Source of the DNA: CBDATY01 sp965200445 | GTDB taxonomy: Bacteria; Bacillota_I; Bacilli_A; Mycoplasmatales; Mycoplasmataceae | Length of the DNA stretch: 64,000 bases | Reading direction: 5' to 3' | Assembly (NCBI GenBank): GCA_965200445.1 | Contig: OZ241341.1 | Location: forward strand, 372,001 to 436,000 | Part shown: piece after piece, positions 55,550 to 64,000 of the stretch | Layout: each line of letters begins with the position of its first letter | Numbering within the stretch: the stretch's first letter is position 1 | Program-made: the position numbers and the translations under genes | Notes under the pieces: generated by a model | Told to the model about the DNA's origin: nothing | The model's database searches: none | Seen by the model: only the letters and a program-made list of their open reading frames with translations

Positions 55550-56488
55550 ATGATGATTAAAATTATAAGCACTGAAGCTAAAATACGTTTGGATAAATAT
55601 TTAGCCCAGATTCTGGTTAATTATGGTTTAAGCTGGAGTCGTTCTCACATAGCACATGCTATTAAAGATCACCAAGTCACTGTTAATAATAAAAATGTCC
55701 AACCCAGCCATATTTTAAATGTCGGCGACACTATTAGGGTAGAGGCAAGTTACACTGGCCCTCAACAAACATTGGTGCACTCCAACATTAAGCCAGAAAA
55801 AATGGATCTTGACATTATTTATGAAGATGATGATCTGATGGTTGTTAATAAGCCCAACCACATGGTCGTGCATCCCTCCATTGGTCACACTACGAACACC
55901 TTGCTACACGGTCTTAAGTATCACAGTAAAAAGTTGTCTGATTTTCACACAGACCCTTTGAGGCCTGGTGTGGTGCACAGAATTGACAAGGATACCACAG
56001 GCTTGCTCATTGTGGCTAAAAATAACAAAGCGCATCAAAAGATAGCAGCAGATTTGCGTGACCACAAAATTCAACGTTCGTACCTGGCGATATGCCATGG
56101 TCTAATCAAAGAACCGGCTGGTCGCATAGAAGCCCCTTTGGGGCGTGACCCTAATAATCGCTTAAAAATTAAAGTACAAGCAACAAAAAGCAAGCAGGCT
56201 ATCACCAATTTTATTGTAATTAGCCGGTCAAAAGATTATACTTATATTAAGTGCAGTTTGGAGACGGGGCGTACTCACCAAATTCGTTCTCATCTGTGCT
56301 ATATTCAACATCCAATTTTGGGAGATCATCTTTATGGATGGAAGGAAGATAAACACATTGCATTTGGTCAATTTTTACATGCTTACAAATTAAGTTTTTA
56401 TCATCCGATTACTAACCAATTAATGGTTTTTAAGGCTCCTATCCCCGATGAATTTCAATCAAAATTAAAATTATTAGATTTAGATTAA
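55550..56488 (+). CDS. rluD: RluD-type 23S rRNA pseudouridine synthase
   Basis: The 312-residue protein has an N-terminal S4 RNA-binding domain (RLDKYLAQIL) and a catalytic domain. The active-site motif is HRIDKDTTGLL, and GRTHQIRSHL follows. The position after lspA is conserved in Firmicutes. The paralogue (RluD, RluC or RluB type) is not certain. Confidence 0.9.
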   Translation: MMIKIISTEAKIRLDKYLAQILVNYGLSWSRSHIAHAIKDHQVTVNNKNVQPSHILNVGDTIRVEASYTGPQQTLVHSNIKPEKMDLDIIYEDDDLMVVNKPNHMVVHPSIGHTTNTLLHGLKYHSKKLSDFHTDPLRPGVVHRIDKDTTGLLIVAKNNKAHQKIAADLRDHKIQRSYLAICHGLIKEPAGRIEAPLGRDPNNRLKIKVQATKSKQAITNFIVISRSKDYTYIKCSLETGRTHQIRSHLCYIQHPILGDHLYGWKEDKHIAFGQFLHAYKLSFYHPITNQLMVFKAPIPDEFQSKLKLLDLD

Positions 56489-56491
56489 CTA

Positions 56492-57808
56492 ATGACTATG
56501 GATAATTTCTTTAGCGAAGAGAAGTTAACAATTATTGAGTTCTTGCAAAAGCATGAACAGTACAAAATTTTTGAATATGGCGGTAAAAATAAAACTGACA
56601 CATATTTGTTTAAACCTACCTTAGATGGGTTTCAAATTATCCGGATCAATAATACTTACCATGATGATCTCAAGGATTTTGCGGTTGAATCAGATGTTTG
56701 AAAGAGACTTTCAGCCAAGTTGCTAAAGAAGCAAAAACATCTCAAACTTAAGACACTTGTCATTATTTTAGGTAATCGAGCAGAGCAATCAGTAACGCTT
56801 AAAGATCACACACTTGTAAACCTTAATAAAGAATATAAAAATGGTCTTGCCCAGTTTTTCCCAGGTATTAAGCAATTTATTGATGATAAAGAGGTTGATT
56901 TAAAAAAACTATCCCCAGAAGAACTAAAAAACCAAATGGAAGATGCGGGTAGTCGGTTAAATCGGGATCTCAAAAAAATTAGCCAAAAATTTCGTTCAAG
57001 TAATCTGATTGTGGTCTGGATATCAACGGTACTATTTATTGTTTTGCCTTTTCTTTTGTTTTTGTTCAGTGGTAGCCTTGGGTTTAAGGGTATTACCTCA
57101 TCAACCCTAGGGCTAATCTTAGGTGGCTTAAATCGTGATGTTGTAGTAGGTCTTAACCAGTGATGAAGACTCTTCACCTATGTATTTGCTACTGATAGCA
57201 TTTTTTCTCTGTTAATCTATGGGATTATTCTCTTTTTTAGTGTTAAGTTGCTAGAAGTAACAATGAAGCCCTGAAAAATTCTCATTGCGTTTATTTGTCT
57301 GATTCCCACCTCTGCGTTTTTAACTGCGATTGCTATCCCCGGCTATATTTTTACTGGTCCGCAAACCATTGCAGTGGCCATGTACGGGTTAATGTTTATG
57401 ACCCACTACAGTCGCAAAACACTAACATCACAAATAGCTGGTATGCAATCCAATTGAATTCCTATTTTGTTAATTTTAATCCCACTTTTTTCTGGGTCTT
57501 ATATGACTTACCTAATTTATATAGTGGCCTTCACTGCCGGAGTGGTAATGTCATATTTCTTAGATTATGATTATCGTAGGTTGAGATGAAGTATTGTGCC
57601 ACCTGTTTTGATTGCCTTTTGCTTAATTGTGGTGCCAATTATTCTTTTTGAAACTAATGTTTACTGAGCTCCGAATAATTACACTGTCTTTAGTATGATG
57701 CAGCAATACTACAACCAAAAGTTTATGTCTAAGGGTGCGATTACCAAAATATTAGAAAACTACTATCATATTCCTGCGAATATGATTGGTAATTATATTA
57801 GTTTCTAG
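56492..57808 (+). CDS. Rhomboid-like membrane protein without catalytic Ser
   Basis: This 438-residue protein has a cytoplasmic N-terminal part of about 170 residues and then at least six membrane helices. After the first helix comes NQWWRLFTYVF, the WR loop of rhomboid proteases. In active enzymes GASG with the nucleophile Ser starts TM4 and a His lies in TM6. Here the matching region reads FTGPQTIAVAMYG, and the TM6-like helix reads VAFTAGVVMSYFLDY with no His. It is probably a pseudoprotease. The rhomboid assignment itself is moderate. Many Trp are TGA. Confidence 0.65.
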
Positions 57809-57812
57809 GATT

Positions 57813-58280
57813 ATGGCAGCAAAAATTCTGACTTGAGAACGCTTTTTTGTGGCAGTTTGCTATTTATGTGCTGCTAAAAGTAAGGATCCTCATACGCAAG
57901 TGGGGGCTTGTATAGTGAACGATCTTAACCAGATTATTAGCACTGGCTATAATGGTTTCCCTCGTGGTCTTAATGATGAATTATACCCCTGACAAAAAGC
58001 CGGGTTAACTGCTTTCGAAATTAAGTACACTTATGTAGTGCACGCCGAGCTAAATGCTATCATTGCGGCTAAAACCAATATTGCGGGTTGTACGCTATAT
58101 ACCACTTTATTTCCTTGTGCCAATTGTGCGAAGATTATTATTCAAGCAGGTATTGCTAAAGTGGTGTATGTAAGCGACAAGTATCTTAACACACCAGATG
58201 GCCAGGCTGCCCTGAAAATGTTAAATGATGCTAAAGTGGTTTTAACCCAAGCCAAACCACTCCGATTAGAGATTACCTAG
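57813..58280 (+). CDS. dCMP deaminase
   Basis: It deaminates dCMP to dUMP for dTMP synthesis. The 155-residue protein has the zinc motifs VVHAELNAI and FPCANCAK and an early SKDPHTQVGACIV segment typical of deoxycytidylate deaminases. It starts 4 bases after the previous stop. The dUTPase at 25418 makes the same product. Confidence 0.9.
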
Positions 58281-59608
58281 ATTTTAAGCGCTTAAGATTT
58301 ATAAAATACAAACTATTTCAGCTGGAAAAAGTAAAATGTAGAATTTATTTCTTATTTTAATTACTCGCTATTATGAAAATTTTTAAAACCTCAAAAGGAA
58401 AGCATAAATTAATTTAAATAGTGCAACTAAAAATGTGAAATAAAGCTCAAGATTGTAACTATTGATTCAATGTAAATTACACAAAAAAGTAACAACGAGA
58501 TAATCATAAAATTTTTATTTATGTAATAATTACGTAATTTACATGGTCTATATAGTAATTAATTGATGTTAATGTGTATGAGATTAATATTATAAAGTAC
58601 AGGAATTAAATTTGCATTTTATGGGATTAGAAATCCACTATTTTCCTACACTTAAGTTAGCAGAATTAAAAATAATTATAGATAAGGATAAACACATTAA
58701 TATAGTTAATCATATGCAAAAATTAATTTTAATAATTTCACTGAATTTATAATTAAGTTTTTAAAATTTTTTTAAAAATAATCAAACGATAAGGAATCGT
58801 TTTTGCAGCTAAGTTCATTAATTATATTGCTTAAGATGTTCCAGCAAATCGAGAAAATGAAATAATGTTAGCCCAAACATAAAAATTTCTATGAACTAAC
58901 AAAATAATCTGCTCTTAAATTATATTCATTTGTAAGCTGACAAAAATAAGCAAAATAGTTTGAGAATTTGTTTTTCCCTTTTTCTTAATATCACTAGAGT
59001 AGATAATTTAGTAAATCAAAAGCCATGACTGATGATTTTTAAAGCCAAAAAATTTTATAGACTCTAAAACCCTTTTTCTTAATAGAATTTCAAAGCATGC
59101 ATAAAGATATTTGCGACATGTAGATAAAATAAATTTTAAGATAATTAGAAATAAACTTAAAAAAGAGAAGGCTTATTTAAAAAATTTAGCAAAATACTCC
59201 TACAATAAAAATCCTTATCATTACTAGCAAAAATATAAGAAATATTAAAATAAAATTTTTTAAAAACTTTTTTAGAAAGCAAATTTTTAAACTATATTGA
59301 TTTTAAATTAACCTGAATGCCGCTCCATAGATATAGAAATTAATTCACTCTTATTTCTTTAGTCCCTTTATGAAGTCTTCGTAAAATATATTTAAGTATT
59401 TTTTGAAAGCTAAAATATTCTTTTTTGGTTTTATTTTTATTGGTTTTAAATTTTTAAGAGATAAAAATGAAAAAATGCAATTAATCAAAGAATTACTATT
59501 TCTAATTTTTTGAGCTTAGAGGTCAAAAATATTTAAAACTGCTTCTTCTCTTACAAAACTGAAAAACCTAAAATTATTAATTAAGGCTTTTGAGTTTTAA
59601 AATTTTTA
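58281..59608. other. AT-rich stretch without recognisable genes
   Basis: About 1.3 kb is much richer in A/T than the flanks. I see no ORF of convincing length on either strand even with TGA as Trp, and no tRNA. It holds a TTAAGCGCTTAA palindrome just after the deaminase (58284-58295), an AATTACGTAATT palindrome (58528-58539) and a 15-base direct repeat (58976-58990 and 59070-59084). It probably belongs to the incoming restriction-modification island or is decayed gene remnant. Confidence 0.7.
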
Positions 59609-60646
59609 TTAATTTAAAATTTTTTGAATCAAAATTCTTTTATAAGGGACCACATACAAAGAGTTGTTTTTGCAATCTTTATATTTGATACTTTTCCCGT
59701 AAAAATTATTTCTATATAAAGGATTATATTTTATATACACGCAGCCTTTCCCGTTTTTAACTATTTTACCCTTACCACTACCACTTAGTTGTGTCATTAA
59801 AAAGTTATTTTTAAAAGTGCACAATTCAGATGTCCCCACACCAATTATTTTAAATTGTTGAGGGTTATGTTTGTGCATGTAACTGATCGGAACTCCTATA
59901 ATGCCGTTATAATCTTTGGGTATATCTGCCACTTTATCACAGTTAATAGCATCATAATTAACATACATAGGATAGTCTAATTCATTGTATTTAGCGGTTA
60001 GGATAATTTCATCATGCCTTTTATTATGATCTAAATTAGTAAATCAACACATATTAGGGATTGCAATAAGATCTTCTTTGTTTTTACCAGTTTGAGTGTT
60101 CTCATAAGGACTTTTGAATGACATTACCCCGTGATTAATACCTAGTCAAATTTTATTTTTCATAACCTGCCTAAACACACTGGTAATACCAAGTTTATTT
60201 TGAGAACCTAATATAATAAATTTTTTTCTATATTCCATTAATTGATTCACATATTCCTGAAATAAACTAAATGGCGGATTAGTAATAATAATGTCTGCTT
60301 GTTTTAAAATATTGATACATTCTTCACTACGAAAATCACCATTGCCTTGTAAAGGAATTTTCAAGGATTTCTGACCATAAGAATTAATTTCTAAGTAATA
60401 TGTTGCATGATTTTTATGATAATGCGTAGCTATTAATTTTTTTAATTTAAAGATACCAAAATTATTGTTGAAGTATCTTCAAAAATTAGAATTCTCAGGG
60501 TCATCACAGTTTAACAAAATTGTTTTATTTTTAAAATAAGACATATAATAACACAATTCTTTTTCAATATCAGTCATTGAAGTGTAGAATTCGTCTTTTT
60601 TATTTATCTTTGCTTGAAGTAATTTTTTGTTAAGCGTTGTAGGCAT
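59609..60646 (-). CDS. EcoRI-type adenine-specific DNA methyltransferase
   Basis: The 345-residue protein matches the M.EcoRI-like family: KKDEFYTSMTDIEKEL, NCDDPENSNFWRYF, LKKLIATHYHK and the catalytic NPPFSLFQEYV, followed by FIILGSQNK and NKIWLG. It should transfer methyl to N6 of adenine. The target may resemble GAATTC, but this is not known. It starts 2 bases after the stop of the upstream nuclease gene. Codons are strongly AT-biased compared with the rest of the window. Confidence 0.9.
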
Positions 60647-60648
60647 AA

Positions 60649-61785
60649 TTAATATTTATCACTTTTTCTAGCATTACAATCACGGCACAAAATTTGACAA
60701 TTATCTAAGGTTGTAGTCCCTCCTTTGGAAAAAGGCTTCACATGGTCTGCAGCAGCTTCATCAAAACTAATTTTTCTGCCACATTTTTGGCATTTTTCTG
60801 ATTGTTTTTTATATATTTTTCTTTTATCATTTTCTGAAAATAATCTTAATTGAATCATTTGAGGATTACCCGATAAGGCGTACTCAAAAACGTTTTTTGG
60901 GTTTGCGATCGATTGATTATTTATAACTTCATTGATTCTTCTTTTTAATATTACCTGGGAATATTTTTTATGAGAATATTTTTGATAAATTTTTCCTCAT
61001 GCAACTTGGTTTAAATATTGAGTAATTGTGGAATCTGGCTTAGGGAAGGTATCGTTTATTCAGTCAACTACGTGCTGAAAAAAATTTCATAAAGGTTTGG
61101 CTAGTAAATCATTTCTATGCTTTGACATATAATCATCTATTGATTGAAACCTAGGATTATTTTGGCAATACCATTGAATTGCTGTTTCAAGGTAGTCTTG
61201 ACGATTTGGAGAACCCTTAATGTATTTTTTTGCAATTCGATAAGCAGGCCCTTGATTCTTACTAAAATATTTTTTAGCATTTGAAACTCATGATCCATTA
61301 TAAACAGCATTTCTAATTTCTTGTTTTTTTAAAGGTTCACCCGACACATTTACAATTTGAAACCAATTAATAACTTCTTCATCACTGCCTTTACATACAT
61401 ATATTGTAAAGCGATGATAATTTAATATTGTGGTTTGATACTCTTTATCTCTGTTATGAAAATTTTTAGGATAATTATGTTCATCAGGCATTGAAAAGGA
61501 TGGATTAGTAACATATTTACAAAAACTTATAATTCGCTGCTGGCCATCTAAAACTTCATATTGGTCTTTCCCGTTTTCAACTCAGTACATAACATTTAAT
61601 GGATAATCATTTTCGATACTTTTTATTACTTCATTTCTTTGTTTATCGTTATAAACTCATTCCCTTTGATACTTAGGACGAATATTTAGTTTACCTCTAT
61701 ATCCTGTAACACCTTCTTCCCCATTATCTATAAAATCTTTAGCAATATCTCTAACAGATATGTTCTTTTTAATGCTTATTTCCAA
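60649..61785 (-). CDS. DUF262-HNH nuclease
   Basis: The 378-residue protein has an N-terminal DUF262 (ParB/GmrS-like) domain with RPKYQREWVYNDKQR and the nucleotide-site motif EVLDGQQRI, then QIVNVSGEPLKKQEIRNAVY. At the C-terminus is an HNH nuclease with zinc Cys pairs: CQKCGRKISF, AAADHVKPFSKGG, NCQILCRDCNARKSDK. The start is TTG 61785, with AGAGGAG upstream. With the following methylase it looks like a two-gene restriction-modification unit. Proteins of this build elsewhere act in phage defence. Confidence 0.88.
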
Positions 61786-61898
61786 AAATATTCTCCTCTA
61801 AAACTCGAAAATAAGGGTGTATTTTAAAAAACACAGTTTTTGTTTTTCTTGTTTTAATTATTGTTTATTTTTTAAATTTAGTGAGAAGTTAAGTAGAG

Positions 61899-62984
61899 CT
61901 ATTTAATGTTAGTGTCTTCTAAGGCCTTTTTGCGCGCGTAACGTTCGATACCCAAAACTTTTTCTCATTTCATATTTTCAATCATGTATTCCACATCATT
62001 GATAATTTTGTTAATAATAATTTCCACGGTTTTTTTATAAGTAGATCCGACAGGTAAATGGATCAGAATTTTACTGTAGTCAGTTAAATTAAAAATTCTT
62101 TGGAAAGCAAAGTTGACAATCACCCGGTGGTCGTTAATTCATATGCGCGGTGGTTTTTTGTCGTCACTTTGTTCCTTAACAAAATCTAAGATATTGGCCA
62201 TGATTCTTGGTTGAAAAAAGCGCCTTAGCTGCACAGGATTCTGATAGTCAATTTCAAACATTTTTTCAAATTCAGTTGACTCTAATCCTTCTTGAATTTC
62301 TTCTTTGCTTAGCTTACTTTTTTCTCGTCCGAACAAACCACGTTTTTCAGGGAATAGGGCAGTAGTTAATTCAGTAGATTCACTGGTTAAAAAAGTAATA
62401 TAGTGTCAAGCTTCATAAATCGTCACATCGTTGTTGCGGACTCGCACAACATGTGATGTTAATAATGAACCAAAATCATATTTAACATTGCCCTGCATAG
62501 CATTTAAATTTCAGGATTCATAATATTTGGGCTGATTTTTTTTAATTTTAAAGTAACCAAAGATTTCGTAAACTGGATTAACGTTAGTCCCACCATCAGT
62601 TACTCCTTGCAGCTTAATATTTTTGTACTTGTTAGCAAAAATTTTGTTGGCAACACTGGCGACAAATTCCTTGTCAAAGATGTCCTGTAATTTGTGACTA
62701 ATCTTACCTTGTTGCGTCGATATTATTAGTCCAATAACAACGATAATTCCCCCGATAATAAATAAGGCAATTGCCAATGGTTCTAAGCCATTACCAGAAT
62801 TAAACAAAATATAGCCCCCCACATCAATGATCACCCCTAATACGATGATCCCGTAGACGAAGTATTTAAATAGTCTTAATTGAAACAGCAGCTGAACTTT
62901 AGTAATTTTGGCTTGTTTGAGTTTGCCAATGATTTGTTCTTCAATAGCAAGCCTTTGTGCAGGCTCTAGGTCATTTATTTCCAT
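61899..62984 (-). CDS. DUF3137 membrane protein
   Basis: The 361-residue protein has two membrane helices at residues about 38-62 and 70-90. A cytoplasmic domain with YEIFGYFKIKK and KYDFGSLLTSHVVRVRN follows, typical of DUF3137 proteins. These are usually found next to LemA, as here (37 bases between). The function is unknown. A weak hairpin with A/T tail lies between its stop and the DUF262 gene. Confidence 0.82.
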
Positions 62985-63021
62985 ATTTAATTAACTAAAA
63001 ACAATATTTTAATGGTAATAA

Positions 63022-63633
63022 TTAAAATTCGATTTTAACATCCTTGCGGTCAGCTTCAGAAGCTTCAAAATAAGGATAAGTCTTTACATGTTTTGAGGCA
63101 GCGGGTACATTGTTAGGGTAGGTTAGAATAAATGAGTTGAAACCTCTTACGCTGGTATTGTAAAAGCGACGAGATGCAGCAATATTATCTTCTATATTTT
63201 GACTTGCTTCTTGCAGTTGCAAAACATTGTTGCTTGACTTTAGATTAGGATAATTTTCTAATTGAACATTGATGCTACGTAGCAAGCCAGCAGTTTCTGA
63301 GTTAACTTTATTAATTTGGTCTGGGGTAATTTTATTTTGCACACTTTGGCGTAGTTCGGTAATTTTAGAATAAGTGCTTTTTTCAAATTCCATGCTACCT
63401 TTTACTGCTGAAACTAATTTGGTAATTAAATCAAATCTTTTCTTCAGTTGTACATCAATACCAGATGCTGTGTCATCAACTTGTTGGGCCATACGTACAA
63501 TGTTATTTCGAGCGATAATAAATCATATCCACCCTAAGAAAAGTGGCAGAGTTAAGCCGATATATAAAATTATTTTTCCAAAACCGGCAGGCTTTGGTTC
63601 TTGGATTTTATTTTCAGGTGTAATTTCCTTCAT
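63022..63633 (-). CDS. lemA: LemA-family membrane protein
   Basis: The 203-residue protein has a polar N-terminus, one membrane helix (about 21-42, with a TGA Trp) and the long helical LemA domain. The start is ATG 63633 behind AAAGGA. Motifs include LKKRFDLITKLVSAVKG, ENYPNLKSS and AASRRFYNTSVRGFN. The function of LemA is not known. It pairs with the DUF3137 gene. Confidence 0.92.
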
Positions 63634-63705
63634 AGTAATATTCCTTTAAAATTAGTTTATTTGTATTGGTTCTATTAATTTATTATAGCAAATATCTTGT
63701 AATTA

Positions 63706-64000
63706 TTACTTTAGCTTAAAGTGCAACTTCATTATGTGCTGTTGGGTCTCAAGCGGTAATGTTTTTTTGAGATATTTAGCATATTGTTGGGTCTCTAAAC
63801 TAGCCCCTAATAAAGGTGTTATGTGGAATTGATTTTGTAGTTGCTGCATAGACTTTAGGAACTGGTACCGGCTTATTATCGACGCCACTGCCACCGCTAG
63901 ATAATCTTGTTCAGCGCGAACTACTAAATTGAGATCCTTGTTTCATATTGGTTTTAATTGCAAATTATGTAAATAACCCTGTCAATTTTTCAGCGAGCAG
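63706..64000 (-). CDS. rnhC: Ribonuclease HIII, C-terminal end (5' partial)
   Basis: The frame is open to the right window edge and gives the last 97 residues. The segment DYLAVAVASIISRYQFL matches the conserved VAAASIIAR region of RNase HIII, which carries metal-site residues nearby, and TPLLGAS corresponds to LPKGAS. It removes RNA from RNA-DNA hybrids. HII (rnhB) is less likely because that family reads SIAAASILAKV. Confidence 0.75.

Noticed and set aside
58284..58295. TTAAGCGCTTAA palindrome as a terminator of the deaminase gene
   Set aside because: It has no loop-forming spacer and no T-run directly after it, so it is a poor intrinsic terminator.
59054..59075. Minus-strand GGTTTTAGAGTCTATAAAA resembles the start of type II CRISPR repeats
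   Set aside because: Only one copy is present, with no spacers and no cas genes. A search for Cas9 elsewhere in the genome would be needed to revive it.
59609..60646. GAATTC avoidance as a sign of EcoRI-like specificity
   Set aside because: GAATTC occurs several times in the window (for example near 1451, 3095 and 50224), so there is no visible avoidance. A protected or different target remains possible.
1..64000. Many genes look like strings of pseudogene fragments in the standard code
   Set aside because: All breaks are TGA in a constant frame at family Trp positions, so the genes are intact under genetic code 4.

Overview
The window comes from a mollicute (wall-less Mycoplasma-like bacterium). 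Nearly every long gene is open only if TGA is read as tryptophan. In the standard code each is cut into pieces at positions where family alignments expect Trp, as in enolase, thrS, ileS, ulaA, ftsA-like and phr. There are no peptidoglycan genes in the dcw cluster, a Spiroplasma/Mycoplasma-style lipoprotein signal is present, and metabolism is glycolytic. The species cannot be named from the sequence.

Layout. 1-4.1 kb: C-terminal part of a giant FtsX-type ABC permease, convergent with coaD. 4.6-11.8 kb: coaX, enolase, thrS, hpt, pfkA and pyk. 11.8-14.0 kb: a large beta-propeller-like lipoprotein. 14.1-15.5 kb: infC-rpmI-rplT with a possible leader attenuator and a terminator. 15.6-26.6 kb: a ten-gene run built around a RavA (MoxR AAA+) and ViaA (vWA) pair, seven membrane proteins and a dimeric dUTPase. 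This is the most unusual system in the window. 26.6-28.3 kb: SpoU methyltransferase and a HAD hydrolase. 28.4-34.4 kb: a complete ascorbate/pentonate-type PTS operon (PTE-family lactonase, UlaA-F). 34.4-35.7 kb: a DNA photolyase on the minus strand. 35.9-39.7 kb: pgi, two genes joined at an A10 tract, and a YgjP-like metalloprotease. 39.8-47.1 kb: pheST, rpmF, fba, then a fumarase-malic enzyme pair. 47.4-51.7 kb: mraZ-rsmH-ftsA-like-ftsZ-sepF. 51.8-58.3 kb: a coiled-coil protein, ileS, lspA, rluD, a rhomboid-like protein and dCMP deaminase. 58.3-61.8 kb: an AT-rich island with a restriction-modification-like pair (DUF262-HNH nuclease and EcoRI-type adenine methylase). 61.9-64 kb, minus strand: DUF3137, LemA and the end of RNase HIII.

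How it fits together. The glycolytic genes (pgi, pfkA, fba, eno, pyk) imply sugar fermentation. The Ula operon would feed pentose phosphates into that route, and fumarase plus malic enzyme would convert fumarate to pyruvate with NAD(P)H. The dcw genes supply FtsZ with two membrane tethers (FtsA-like and SepF). Both thrS and pheT have decayed editing domains, which suggests tolerated mistranslation, as described for other mycoplasmas. The RavA-ViaA cluster looks like a chaperone-driven membrane assembly machine whose substrate is unknown.
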